From NCBI RefSeq assembly GCF_014641615.1, contig NZ_BMIB01000001.1, forward strand, positions 1,054,769 through 1,118,768: a stretch of 64,000 nt of DNA. The letters are read 5' to 3'. The stretch is from Filimonas zeae (lineage in GTDB: Bacteria; Bacteroidota; Bacteroidia; Chitinophagales; Chitinophagaceae). The translations under genes were made by a program, and so were the position numbers. Below, piece by piece: positions 1-16,351 of this stretch (position 1 is the first letter of the stretch; the number at the start of each line of letters is the position of its first letter). The notes below the pieces were generated by a model that was given only the letters and a program-made list of their open reading frames with translations, was not told where the DNA came from and made no database searches.

Positions 1-363
1 GGCAGGCCGTTTGGTAAAAGCCTGTGCCATGCCTGGGGTGCAAGCCCTTTGTATTTGCTGGGTAAGTATTATCTGGGTGTAACACCAGTGGCAGCAGGTT
101 ATGGTACATATACAGTAACACCTGCGCTGGGCGGTTTGAAGTGGATGGAAGGAGAAGTGCCTACACCGGGTGGTAATATACAGGTGTATTGCAGTACTAC
201 GGAGATAAAGCTGCAATCACCCATTGGTACGGGTACGCTTCGGTTTAAAAGCAAAAGCAAACCGGCCAGCAGCGAAGGTACTATAGTAGCCAAAGGCAAC
301 CAGGAATATGAACTGGTGCTGGAAAAAGGAAAAGCGTACCGTGTAAAATATACTGCACTGTAA
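1..363 (+). CDS. C-terminal part of a GH78-type alpha-L-rhamnosidase (5' end outside the window)
   Basis: The reading frame is open from base 1 and ends at the TAA at 361-363, so only about 120 C-terminal residues are present. The stretch CHAWGASPLYLLGKYYLGV is typical of the end of the (alpha/alpha)6 barrel of Bacteroidota GH78 rhamnosidases. It is followed by the usual C-terminal beta-sandwich, starting with TPALGGLKWMEG and a short strand-rich tail. The family removes terminal alpha-L-rhamnose from pectins, arabinogalactans and glycosides. Catalytic residues lie upstream and cannot be checked. The next gene follows within about 30 bases on the same strand, so this is probably an upstream member of the same operon. 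GH106 or another rhamnosidase is less likely given the motif. Confidence 0.75.
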   Translation, partial: GRPFGKSLCHAWGASPLYLLGKYYLGVTPVAAGYGTYTVTPALGGLKWMEGEVPTPGGNIQVYCSTTEIKLQSPIGTGTLRFKSKSKPASSEGTIVAKGNQEYELVLEKGKAYRVKYTAL

Positions 364-393
364 CGCATTGTGAAGCTGGTAAAGAACAGGACT

Positions 394-2406
394 ATGAAAA
401 AGTGGATAATAGTAACCGGGATGGTAGCGGGAGCGCTGGGCAGCAGTTTTGCCCAGCAGCGCGGATTGGTAAATACAAGTACCAGCCCGTACGCAGGCCG
501 CACCACCGTTGATATGGGCAGTGTGCAGTGGACCTCTGGCTTTTGGGCGGAGCGGTTTGCGGTGTGCCGGGATTCTATGGTGCCGCATTTATGGGCTACC
601 TATAATGATGCAGACCTGTGCCATTCATTTAAGAATTTTGAAATAGCAGCAGGGATGGATACCGGTTCTTTTAAAGGCCCCTCTTTTCATGATGGGGACT
701 TTTATAAAACACTGGAATCCGTAGCGGCCATGTATGCAGCAACAAAAGATAAAAAGCTGGATGCCATGATGGACCGCACCATTGCAGTAATAGCCAAAGC
801 GCAGCGGCCGGATGGATACGTGTACACCAAATCAATCATTGAACAGAAGCAGACCGGCAAGCGGAATATGTTTGATGATAAGCTGAGCTTTGAGGCGTAC
901 AATTTTGGCCACCTGATGACGGCGGCTTGCGTACATTACCGCTCAACCGGCAAAACCTCGCTGCTGAATGTAGCTAAAAAAGCCACTGACTTTCTGGAAG
1001 GCTTTTATAACAAGGCTACTCCGGAGCAGGCGCGAAATGCTATTTGCCCCTCGCACTATATGGGTATTATTGAAATGTACCGCACCACGGGGGAGAAGCG
1101 TTATCTGGCACTGGCTAAAAAGCTGATTGATATACGTGGCCAAACAGAAGGTACAGATGATAATTCAGACCGCGCCCCTTTCCGGGATATGCAGCGCATA
1201 GCTGGTCATGCGGTACGTGCCAACTACCTGCTGGCAGGTGTGGCAGATGTATATGCAGAAACAGGCGATACCGCATTACTGCATACACTGAACCATTTAT
1301 GGGAGGATGTGATTACCCGTAAAATGTATATTACCGGTGGCTGTGGTGCTTTGTATGATGGTGTATCGGTAGATGGTACTTCTTATAATCCGGATACGGT
1401 GCAGCGCGTGCATCAGTCTTACGGTCGCGATTATCAGCTGCCTAACCTGACGGCTTATAACGAAACCTGCGCCAATATTGGCAATGTACTCTGGAATCGC
1501 CGTATGCTGCAACTGACCGGCGATGTGAAATATGCTGATGTGGTGGAGCTGACTTTGTACAACAGCGTGTTGAGTGGTGTAAGCCTGAATGGGAATGATT
1601 TCTTTTATACCAATCCGCTGGCTGCTTCGGCTGATTTTCCTTACCATATGCGTTGGGAAGGCGGCAGAAAGCCCTATATAGCTTTATCTAACTGCTGCCC
1701 GCCCAATACGGTGCGTACCATTGCAGAAGTAAGTAGCTATATGTACAGCCTGAATAAGGATGGTTTGTATATAGATATGTACGGTGGTAACAAATTGTCT
1801 ACGGTGCTGCCAGACGGATCGCCATTACAACTGGAGCAAACTACTGATTACCCCTGGAATGGCGCGGTAACGCTTACCATACAAAAAGCACCGGAAAAAC
1901 AAACCGGTATTTACCTGCGTATACCGGGCTGGTGCCGTAATGCTACCGTTACTGTTAACGGCAAAGCTGTAGCGGTACAAAGTGGTAGCTATGCAGCGCT
2001 GAACCGCAAATGGAAAGCAGGGGATAAGGTGGAGCTGGTAATGGATATGCCTGCTACCCTGGTAGAAGCCAACCCGCTGGTAGAAGAAGCGCGTAACCAG
2101 GTTACGGTAAAACGCGGGCCTGTGGTATACTGTCTGGAAAGTGCAGACCTGGCGGGGCAGAAAGTAACTGACATTGCTATACCTGCCAGTATACAGTTAC
2201 AACCGGTAGCCGCTACTATTGACAATGCCCGTTTGATGGCTTTACAGGGTGAAGCGCGTATATTGCCGGTGGCTGACTGGAATAAAAGCCTGTACCGGGA
2301 AGTAAACCCGCGTACACAGCCGGTTACTATAAAGCTGATTCCTTACTACGCCTGGGCCAACCGCGGTACAACAGATATGGCGGTATGGTTACCGCTGATA
2401 CGGTAA
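394..2406 (+). CDS. GH127-type (DUF1680) beta-L-arabinofuranosidase, secreted
   Basis: A GTG at 370 would add eight residues, but the ATG at 394 begins a clean signal peptide (MKKWIIVTGMVAGALGSSFA) and is preferred. The protein is a DUF1680 (alpha/alpha)6 barrel with a C-terminal beta-sandwich. Counted from the GTG, the zinc and catalytic residues known from HypBA1 are visible: Glu365 and Cys367 in NETC, and the Cys442-Cys443 pair in NCCPPN. In the family one of these cysteines is the nucleophile that releases beta-L-arabinofuranose. GH146 shares the same fold and motif, so the GH127/GH146 choice is not settled by eye. Length (about 670 aa) fits. It sits between a rhamnosidase and two GH2 enzymes in one co-directional run. 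Confidence 0.85.
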   Translation: MKKWIIVTGMVAGALGSSFAQQRGLVNTSTSPYAGRTTVDMGSVQWTSGFWAERFAVCRDSMVPHLWATYNDADLCHSFKNFEIAAGMDTGSFKGPSFHDGDFYKTLESVAAMYAATKDKKLDAMMDRTIAVIAKAQRPDGYVYTKSIIEQKQTGKRNMFDDKLSFEAYNFGHLMTAACVHYRSTGKTSLLNVAKKATDFLEGFYNKATPEQARNAICPSHYMGIIEMYRTTGEKRYLALAKKLIDIRGQTEGTDDNSDRAPFRDMQRIAGHAVRANYLLAGVADVYAETGDTALLHTLNHLWEDVITRKMYITGGCGALYDGVSVDGTSYNPDTVQRVHQSYGRDYQLPNLTAYNETCANIGNVLWNRRMLQLTGDVKYADVVELTLYNSVLSGVSLNGNDFFYTNPLAASADFPYHMRWEGGRKPYIALSNCCPPNTVRTIAEVSSYMYSLNKDGLYIDMYGGNKLSTVLPDGSPLQLEQTTDYPWNGAVTLTIQKAPEKQTGIYLRIPGWCRNATVTVNGKAVAVQSGSYAALNRKWKAGDKVELVMDMPATLVEANPLVEEARNQVTVKRGPVVYCLESADLAGQKVTDIAIPASIQLQPVAATIDNARLMALQGEARILPVADWNKSLYREVNPRTQPVTIKLIPYYAWANRGTTDMAVWLPLIR

Positions 2407-2453
2407 GTGTATGTTAAAGAAGAACAGGATATTTTTCTCAAGATTGATTTTAG

Positions 2454-9273
<6,820 letters not shown>

Positions 9274-9287
9274 TGCCTCGCGGAACT

Positions 9288-9302
9288 GTTTTGCCGCAAA
9301 AC
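9288..9302 (+). other. small hairpin after the GH2 stop
   Basis: GTTTTG and CAAAAC face each other across a three-base CCG loop, 14 bases after the GH2 stop codon. No T-run follows. A competing fold pairs GCCG (9293-9296) with CGGC (9302-9305). It may protect the 3' end of the upstream mRNA, but it is weak on its own. Confidence 0.3.
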
Positions 9303-9310
9303 GGCATGTG

Positions 9311-9344
9311 TTTTGGTTAGTAGGCGTATGTTTACTAACCAAAA
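9311..9344 (+). promoter_or_regulatory. 12-bp perfect inverted repeat just before the sensor kinase start
   Basis: TTTTGGTTAGTA (9311-9322) and TACTAACCAAAA (9333-9344) are perfect inverse complements around a 10-base loop. The right arm ends three bases before the ATG of the kinase at 9348. In RNA the stem would bury the ribosome entry site; in DNA it could be an operator for a dimeric regulator. No T-run follows, so it is not a normal intrinsic terminator. Confidence 0.6.
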
Positions 9345-9347
9345 TGC

Positions 9348-11342
9348 ATGTATTTGAGGACAATTTTACTTTTCCTTACGATACTGTTTCCGATTACTGC
9401 CCTTTTTGCACGTGATCTGCCACGTGTACACCTTACCAGCCAGCAGAACAATGTGCTGGCCATGCCTTTAACTGAAAATTATGTGGATACCAGTGCTGGC
9501 CTTACCCTGGAACAGGTAAAGCAGCCAGCATATGCTCAGCGGTTTGAGCCGGCGAAGGAGATGCTGCTTTCCTATGGCTTTTTGAACGCGGCTGTTTGGA
9601 TACACGGTTCGGTTACCAATACCACCGGCAGTAACGCCTATCTGCTGCTGGAATATGCCAATATTGACACCATTACACTTTACTACTATCACAAGGGGCA
9701 GCTGCGTACCATAGAGGCAGGCAGCCACCGCCCGCTGGCTAATAACGCATTTCTGGCTCCGGGGTATAGTTTTTTGTTGCCGGAGGCGGATAGTGCCGGG
9801 AGGGCGCTGGAGTTCTGGCTGCGGGTGCGTTCGGGTAATTCGGTTATTATTCCGCTTACGGTTACTACTGCGGAGGGGTTATGGTACTCTTATGTGAGAA
9901 TGTATGGCTGGGAGCTGCTGTATGGAGGTATTATTATTGCCTTGCTTTTTTATAACCTGTCGCTTTACCGCTGGATTAAAGAGGTTAGTTATCTGTATTA
10001 TATTGGCTACCTGTTTTCGCTGGCTGGCTTTGTATTGTTATATCTGCGTGGTTTCCGGGTGTTTCTGGGGCAGCGGGCGGCAGATTTTATCTGTGAATAT
10101 GGGGCCAGTCTGGTGGCTATCTCTTACATGTTCGGTATCAGCTTTGCCATCTCGTTTTTAAAAGGTGGTTTGTATGCGCCGCGGCTTACGCGTGTGTTGC
10201 GGGTGGTTACCTGGCTGATGTGTATTACGCTGATTACCAATTTTGCGGGTTACCGGGCGGCGGCTATGCATCAGGAGCAGCTATTTAGCCTGATAACACC
10301 AGTGCTGGTGATAATGCTTTCGTTGACGGTATATCAGCAGAAATACAGCCCTGCGCTGTACTTTCTGGTAGCGTGGAGTGTTTTGCTGGCGGCGATTGTG
10401 GTATTTGCTGCTTCTGTGCTGGGGTTGTTGCGGGTACGTATATGGACGTTGCACGCTATTACTATAGGCTCTGGCGTAGAAGTGATACTGTTGTCGTTTG
10501 CATTAGGTTTCCGTTACCTGTTGCTGAAAAAACAAACCATAGCCCTGCAGAACAGCAGCATGGAAATGATAAAGCAGCATAATGTAAAGCTGGAGCAAAA
10601 GGTAAGTGAACGTACAGAAGAGTTGCAGGAAGCTATGAACCGTTTATCTGCAGGCAATGCCATGCGTAATAAGTTGCTGGGCATTGTATCGCACGATTTT
10701 AAAACACCGGTAGGTAACCTGCGCTGGCTGATGGGGCAGTTGTATTCCGGCAATAACAGTTCTGAAAAGGTCACCAGGCTGCGTGAGGAAGTAGATACAG
10801 AACTGAAGCGCATTTCCGTAACTATGGATAATATACTGCACTGGTCGCTCACACAGATGGAGCGGTTAGAGCCACAGCCGGAAACTATTTTGCTGCAATT
10901 GTTGTTTGAAGAGATTATGGAGGATAATAAGGTGGCTGCGCAAAAGAAGAAGATTGTACAAACCATTGCTGTAGAGCGGGGTACCTGCTGCCGGGCAGAT
11001 AAGGGGCAGTTACGGCTGATTCTGCTGAACCTGGTGCACAATGCCATTAAGTTTACCCATGCGGGAGGTGAGGTGACGATAGGGGCCATGGCAGGTGTAG
11101 AACCGGACCGCGTGGAGATATATGTAGCTGACACAGGCATTGGTATGACAGCGTTGGAGGTAGCCCAACTGGTAGGCGATGAAAGCATACATTCCCGCCA
11201 GGGAACCAGCCATGAAAAGGGCACCGGTATGGGAATTATGGTTTGTAAAGAATTTATTGAGGCGAACGGGGGTATTTTAAAGGTGAAAAGTGAAGTGAAC
11301 CTGGGTACCTATTTTTACTTCAGCCTCCCGGTTTGTAAATAG
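9348..11342 (+). CDS. 7TMR-DISM sensor histidine kinase inside the PUL
   Basis: A 664-residue membrane kinase. A signal peptide is followed by an extracytoplasmic jelly-roll of the 7TMR-DISMED2 type (about 30-180), which in this family is a likely carbohydrate sensor. Seven membrane segments follow (about 185-395), then a short coiled coil and a HisKA/HATPase module. The phosphoacceptor is His449 in SHDFKTP. The N-box (LVHNAIKF), the G1 box (VADTGIGM) and the G2 box (KGTGMG) are all intact. There is no receiver or DNA-binding domain, and no response regulator lies next to it, which is unlike the hybrid two-component sensors of Bacteroides PULs. It lies between the GH2 genes and susC on the same strand, so it probably senses the sugar this locus degrades. 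Confidence 0.88.
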   Translation: MYLRTILLFLTILFPITALFARDLPRVHLTSQQNNVLAMPLTENYVDTSAGLTLEQVKQPAYAQRFEPAKEMLLSYGFLNAAVWIHGSVTNTTGSNAYLLLEYANIDTITLYYYHKGQLRTIEAGSHRPLANNAFLAPGYSFLLPEADSAGRALEFWLRVRSGNSVIIPLTVTTAEGLWYSYVRMYGWELLYGGIIIALLFYNLSLYRWIKEVSYLYYIGYLFSLAGFVLLYLRGFRVFLGQRAADFICEYGASLVAISYMFGISFAISFLKGGLYAPRLTRVLRVVTWLMCITLITNFAGYRAAAMHQEQLFSLITPVLVIMLSLTVYQQKYSPALYFLVAWSVLLAAIVVFAASVLGLLRVRIWTLHAITIGSGVEVILLSFALGFRYLLLKKQTIALQNSSMEMIKQHNVKLEQKVSERTEELQEAMNRLSAGNAMRNKLLGIVSHDFKTPVGNLRWLMGQLYSGNNSSEKVTRLREEVDTELKRISVTMDNILHWSLTQMERLEPQPETILLQLLFEEIMEDNKVAAQKKKIVQTIAVERGTCCRADKGQLRLILLNLVHNAIKFTHAGGEVTIGAMAGVEPDRVEIYVADTGIGMTALEVAQLVGDESIHSRQGTSHEKGTGMGIMVCKEFIEANGGILKVKSEVNLGTYFYFSLPVCK

Positions 11343-11460
11343 GAAAATATTCCATCATTACAGAAATATCTGCCATTGTTATGGCATGCGGCTACCTATA
11401 CCTTCACATCCGGAAAACGTGTTTGTTTCATATAAATCCCTCTAAATCACGCAGTGCTAT

Positions 11461-14400
11461 ATGAAGAAGAAGAGCAATCTCTGTGGATATGCCATCGCAT
11501 GCCTCTTACTGCTTTGCTGTTGGCAACCGATCTATGCGCAGCAACAAAAAATTTCAGGTAAAGTTAAGGACAAGACTTCGGGCAGGCCATTGTCAGGCGT
11601 TTCGGTAAAAGCGTTAAATGCTACACGTACGGTGGTAACAGATGGTGAAGGGGTGTTTTCACTAGCGGTGGATTCTGCCAATGTAACTATTGAATTCAGT
11701 TATGTGGGGTATGATGCTTTACAATTACCCGCATCTAACAACATGACCGCAGAAATGACGGCTGCCAACAAGCAACTGGATGAAGTGGTGGTGATTGGTT
11801 ATGGTACAGTGAAAAGAAAAGATCTTACGGGCGCGGTAACCACGGTAAAGGCCGCGGATATTGTGCGTACGCCTACGCACAATGCGGTGGAAGCTATTCA
11901 GGGCCGTGTACCGGGGGTGGATATTACCCGTAGTTCTGGTAAGGCCGGGTCTAATTCTAACATACAAATAAGAGGTACGCGCTCGTTCAGCGGTACCAAT
12001 ACCCCTTTGTATGTAATTGATGGGGTACAGGGTGCTAACATTGATGACCTTAACCCGAACGACATTGAATCGATGGATGTATTAAGGGATGCATCCTCTA
12101 CGGCTATTTACGGCTCTGCCGGTGCCAATGGTGTTATTATAGTAACTACTAAAAAAGGTAAAGAAGGCCGTGCACAGGTAGCTTATAATGGGTATTATGG
12201 CATTAACGGTTTAACTCCTTTTCCTAAAGGCAGAACCGGTGCAGACTATATTCAATTGAGAAGAGAGGCCTGGCGCACTACCGGTGAATGGGCTTCTCCT
12301 GCAGATGATGCCAAGTTGTTTTCCGGCCAGGAGTGGTCGGCTGTACAGGCTGGACAGTGGGTAGATTGGGTAGATCTGCTGATGCGTAACGGTGTGCAGC
12401 AAAGCCATAACGTTTCTGTAGCGGGTGGTAATGATAAAACCAAAGCGTTTTTATCTGCCGGTTACTTTAATGAGAAGGGACGTTTGCTGAATGATGTAAT
12501 GAAGCGTTATACAGTTCGTTTAAATCTGGACCAGAAAGTGAACAACTGGATGAAAGCGGGTATACAAAGCCAGATAACCATCTATGACAACAATACCCGC
12601 CCTGACCAGTTATTTAAAGCAACAGGTTTAACGCCACTGGGTGTTCCTTATGATGCAGCAGGTAATATTAATCTGCGCCCCATATCAGGTGCGCCTAACC
12701 AGATTAACCCGCTGGCAGATAACCGTGGCAGAAATATTTATACGGATAATGCCTATACTACTAACGTGTTGATTAATCCGTATCTGGAAATTAATATCAT
12801 GAAGGGCTTGACTTTCCGCTCTGTGTTCGGGGCCAACCTGAGTAACATACGCAATGGTGTTTACAGAGATAGCTCTTCGTACTATCACCTGGACCGCAGC
12901 GAAAAGTTTGCAGATGCCTCTATCAAAAGCACAGCAGCACGTCAGCTTACCTGGGATAATATTATTACCTGGAATAAAAACTTTGGCGACCATTCATTAA
13001 CCGTAACGGGTGTGGCTTCTATGGTACACGGTGTTACGGATTATGTGCAGGCAAACGGCCAGGGTGCCACACTGGTAAGCTTTCAGCAGTTTTACAATCT
13101 GTCTGCTGCAGATGCTGCCAACCAGCGTGTTTTTTCCGGTTATACCAAAACCGATTCCCGTGCCTATGCAGCACGTGTTAACTATGGATATAAAGGCAAG
13201 TACCTGCTTACGGTAACCAACCGTTATGATGGTAACGCCAAATTATCCGGCAAGAAATGGGATAACTTTCCGTCAGTAGCAGCAGGCTGGAGCCTGAGCC
13301 AGGAAAGCTTTATGGAACCGTTAACGAGCGTCTTCAATCAGGTAAAACTGAGAGCGGGTTACGGTATTACCGGTAACTCCGGTATTGATGCTTACGGTAC
13401 GCAAAGTCTGGTAATACGCAGCAACAACATGTCTTTTGGTGAAGTAGCTGCGCCTTATTATCTGTTCAGCAGCACTATTGGTAACCCCAATCTGGGTTGG
13501 GAAAAAACGGCTACTGCCAACCTGGGAATTGACTTCGCCTTCCTGAAAAACAGGATTACGGCTTCGGTTGATGTGTACCGTGCAAGAACGTATGATGTAC
13601 TGATTCTGCGCAGACTGCCCACATTTACAGGGGTAGGTAGTGCCAGCACTCCGGCGCAGGTATATCAGAACGCAGGCGAAACGGTAAACAAAGGTTTAGA
13701 GGTTATTATTAATTCTCAGAATATTAAAGGCCGCGACTTCCAGTGGAATTCTACCTTGTCTTTTTCAACCAACAAGGAAAGAATTACCAAGCTGATAGAT
13801 GGTCGTGATATCATTCCTTCTACGGGATGGGAAACCAATTCTTATCTGATTGGCAGGCCTATGAAGTCTTTCTACTCTTACCGTAAGCTGGGCATCTGGC
13901 AAACCGGTGAGAAAGATGCGGCAGCTGGTTATTCCTTTGCAGGTAAAGCCTTCCAGCCTGGAGATATTAAACTGCAGGATGTAACAGGTAACAACATTAT
14001 TAACGACAGCGACCGTACTTATTTGGGTTCTGTGGTTCCCAAATGGTCACTGGGCTTCCAGAACACTTTCTCTTACAAAGGATTTGATTTGGGTATTTAT
14101 ATGATTGTACGGTGGGGACAGATGATTAATGCTGAATTCATGGGCCGTTACAATCCGGATGGTGCTGGTAATGGTCTGGCATTTATGGATTACTGGACTC
14201 CCGAAAATCCTTCCAACGATTTTCCACGTGCCAGCAAAAGTCCGCTGAACAGCTATGCCGGTTATCAGAGCCTGAGCTTTGTAGATGGTTCTTTTATGAA
14301 GATCAAGAACGTAACCTTCGGTTATACTTTTCCGAAAAATGTTACTGAAAAGATGAGACTGGGTAACCTGCGTGTATATGCTACCGGTTCTAACCTGTTC

Positions 14401-14508
14401 ACTTTCACAAAGAGTCATTTGCTGAGAAACTATGATCCGGAAAGAGGTGGTGCAACTGATGATCCGCTGACCAGACAATTTGTATTCGGATTGAATGTAG
14501 GTTTTTAA
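11461..14508 (+). CDS. SusC-type TonB-dependent outer membrane transporter
   Basis: A 1015-residue SusC/RagA protein. After a signal peptide comes a carboxypeptidase-regulatory-like domain (about 30-105), then the TonB-dependent plug with the SusC marker LDEVVVIGYGTVKRKDLTGA and the plug segment YGSAGANGVIIVTTKKG, then a beta barrel ending in FVFGLNVGF with the terminal aromatic residue. It imports oligosaccharides bound by the partner SusD, driven by TonB/ExbBD. The susD gene starts 17 bases after its stop. The 118 bases upstream contain a small hairpin (TGCCAT/ATGGCA at 11371-11386) but no clear TAnnTTTG box, so the promoter is not identified. Confidence 0.95.
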   Translation: MKKKSNLCGYAIACLLLLCCWQPIYAQQQKISGKVKDKTSGRPLSGVSVKALNATRTVVTDGEGVFSLAVDSANVTIEFSYVGYDALQLPASNNMTAEMTAANKQLDEVVVIGYGTVKRKDLTGAVTTVKAADIVRTPTHNAVEAIQGRVPGVDITRSSGKAGSNSNIQIRGTRSFSGTNTPLYVIDGVQGANIDDLNPNDIESMDVLRDASSTAIYGSAGANGVIIVTTKKGKEGRAQVAYNGYYGINGLTPFPKGRTGADYIQLRREAWRTTGEWASPADDAKLFSGQEWSAVQAGQWVDWVDLLMRNGVQQSHNVSVAGGNDKTKAFLSAGYFNEKGRLLNDVMKRYTVRLNLDQKVNNWMKAGIQSQITIYDNNTRPDQLFKATGLTPLGVPYDAAGNINLRPISGAPNQINPLADNRGRNIYTDNAYTTNVLINPYLEINIMKGLTFRSVFGANLSNIRNGVYRDSSSYYHLDRSEKFADASIKSTAARQLTWDNIITWNKNFGDHSLTVTGVASMVHGVTDYVQANGQGATLVSFQQFYNLSAADAANQRVFSGYTKTDSRAYAARVNYGYKGKYLLTVTNRYDGNAKLSGKKWDNFPSVAAGWSLSQESFMEPLTSVFNQVKLRAGYGITGNSGIDAYGTQSLVIRSNNMSFGEVAAPYYLFSSTIGNPNLGWEKTATANLGIDFAFLKNRITASVDVYRARTYDVLILRRLPTFTGVGSASTPAQVYQNAGETVNKGLEVIINSQNIKGRDFQWNSTLSFSTNKERITKLIDGRDIIPSTGWETNSYLIGRPMKSFYSYRKLGIWQTGEKDAAAGYSFAGKAFQPGDIKLQDVTGNNIINDSDRTYLGSVVPKWSLGFQNTFSYKGFDLGIYMIVRWGQMINAEFMGRYNPDGAGNGLAFMDYWTPENPSNDFPRASKSPLNSYAGYQSLSFVDGSFMKIKNVTFGYTFPKNVTEKMRLGNLRVYATGSNLFTFTKSHLLRNYDPERGGATDDPLTRQFVFGLNVGF

Positions 14509-14525
14509 TGTAAAAGCGAAGAAAG

Positions 14526-16256
14526 ATGAAACTGACAAAATATATTATACGTTATTGTTTGCCGGGGCTAACTGTAGCCAGCCTGGCTGCCTGTAACAAG
14601 CTGGATGAATATAACCCCGGCGGTTCTACTGCGGAAACCACCTGGACCAATCCCGAAGGATTTGTAACACTGGTTAACGCTGCTTATAACTACCAGCGTG
14701 ACTGGTATGGCCAGAGTGAGAATGGATTGTTTGTTGCTGAAACCGGAACCGATTTGTGGTTTAACCAGAACAGAGCCGGTTATGCCAACCAGCTTACGCG
14801 TTATGAAGGGCTTACCGGATCGCAGGGCAACCCTAACATTAACTCCTGGCGTGCTATATGGCCTGCTATTAACCTGTGTAACGCAGGTATAGGCCGTATT
14901 GATGCAGCTGGTTTTACCTCAGAAGCGGATAAGAACAAGCGTCTGGGTGAATTACATTTTCTGAGAGGTTTTTATTACTGGCATGTGGTAGAGCAGTGGG
15001 GGGGCGTAATGCTGCTGACTACAGAAACCAATGGTCCGTTGGTAACTGCTACGCGTAGTACGGTAGAAGAATTTTATCAACTTATTATCAGTGATCTGGA
15101 GTTTGCTTTAGCCAATCTGCCAGATACCTGGGGTAGTGAATACAGCCGTGCTACCCGCAAATCTGCGCTGGGCTTTCTGGCCAGAGCCTATTTGTCAAGA
15201 GCCTATTATTTTACCGCCGGTTCTGCAGAAGCCACTGCTAATTTTACCAGGGCGCGTGATTATGCCAACCAGCTTATTACCAATGCCGGTACATATGGGG
15301 TAAGCCTGTATGCTAACTATGCAGATGTATTTCTGGCTGGTAACAACAAGGCGAACAAAGAGGCATTGTATGTGGTAAGTACTTCCTCTAACCCCGTATT
15401 AAACTACGATTCAAGAGGTAACCGCTCTCAGCTGTGGTTTCAGACTAAGTATGATGATGGCAGAAAGCCCGGCGTAAGTAATGCAGGCGGACTGGAATAT
15501 GGTAATACACAGGAGCAAAGGTTGATGCCTACGCGTGCTTTACTGGATATGTATGCACAGAACGATCCGCGTTATGCAGCTACTTTTCAGGAAGTATGGC
15601 GCGCCAACACTGCGTATACCTGGACTGCCGGGGATGCCACTATATACAGAAAAGAAGCTTCTGTTGTAGGAAAGGTGTTAACACCAGGTGTGGATACAGC
15701 AGTATGGGTTACCCGCCAGAGCGTGCCGGATAAAGCCAGCCGTCCGTATGTGGTCATTGATCGCGACAGTACTTATAACAGTGCTACCGGTGCTATTTAC
15801 AGCGGTGTAAACTTTCCGAGAATGAAGAAGTTTAACGATCCTGCCGGTACACGTATTGGTACACTGGACTTTATTGTAATGCGCCTGGCTGAAATGTATA
15901 TGATAAGTGCCGAAGCAGAAATGCAGTTGAATAACCCGGGTGTAGCTGCCCAGCGTATTAATGAAATGCGTGCCAGAGGTGGTTCACTGCCGGTTGACAG
16001 AACGGTTACTGTTGCTGATATTAATCTGGACTTTATTCTGGATGAACGAGCAAGAGAATTTGCGGGTGAGTACCAGCGCTGGTTTGATTTAAAACGTACT
16101 AAAAAGATAATTGACCGGGTAAACAGATTAAACCCTGATATTGTGCAGTTGAAGAATGATGCCAATCCGGGACGTTTTTACCTGCGTCCGATACCACAGG
16201 GCGATCTGGATGCGATGCTGAACGGCAGAGAGTTTGGTCAGAATCCTGGTTATTAA
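14526..16256 (+). CDS. SusD/RagB-type surface glycan-binding lipoprotein
   Basis: A 576-residue lipoprotein. The lipobox is LAAC, with Cys23 as the expected lipidation site followed by acidic residues suited to surface export. The helical TPR-rich SusD fold is supported by RGFYYWHVVEQWGG and by the C-terminal RagB/SusD segment with LDERAREFAGEYQRWFDLKR. It forms the lid over the adjacent SusC barrel and captures glycan fragments. Spacing of 17 bases to susC shows one transcription unit. A terminator-like hairpin follows 31 bases after the stop, so downstream hydrolases may be made at lower level, as is common in Sus-like operons. Confidence 0.95.
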   Translation: MKLTKYIIRYCLPGLTVASLAACNKLDEYNPGGSTAETTWTNPEGFVTLVNAAYNYQRDWYGQSENGLFVAETGTDLWFNQNRAGYANQLTRYEGLTGSQGNPNINSWRAIWPAINLCNAGIGRIDAAGFTSEADKNKRLGELHFLRGFYYWHVVEQWGGVMLLTTETNGPLVTATRSTVEEFYQLIISDLEFALANLPDTWGSEYSRATRKSALGFLARAYLSRAYYFTAGSAEATANFTRARDYANQLITNAGTYGVSLYANYADVFLAGNNKANKEALYVVSTSSNPVLNYDSRGNRSQLWFQTKYDDGRKPGVSNAGGLEYGNTQEQRLMPTRALLDMYAQNDPRYAATFQEVWRANTAYTWTAGDATIYRKEASVVGKVLTPGVDTAVWVTRQSVPDKASRPYVVIDRDSTYNSATGAIYSGVNFPRMKKFNDPAGTRIGTLDFIVMRLAEMYMISAEAEMQLNNPGVAAQRINEMRARGGSLPVDRTVTVADINLDFILDERAREFAGEYQRWFDLKRTKKIIDRVNRLNPDIVQLKNDANPGRFYLRPIPQGDLDAMLNGREFGQNPGY

Positions 16257-16287
16257 GATTTTTCATACACTAACACAAGCAGTTAGA

Positions 16288-16322
16288 GGGGGTACGGTTC
16301 TCCGTTGGCCCCCAATTTTTTT
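16288..16322 (+). terminator. terminator-like hairpin between susD and downstream hydrolases
   Basis: GGGGG (16288-16292) pairs with CCCCC (16309-16313) and ACGG (16294-16297) with CCGT (16302-16305) around a short loop, with a small internal bulge. Seven T residues follow at 16316-16322. It lies between susD and the next co-directional gene and could act as a partial terminator or as 3'-end protection for the susCD message. Confidence 0.6.
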
Positions 16323-16351
16323 AGTAGTAAATTGTTGCAACGGAGGCTTAT

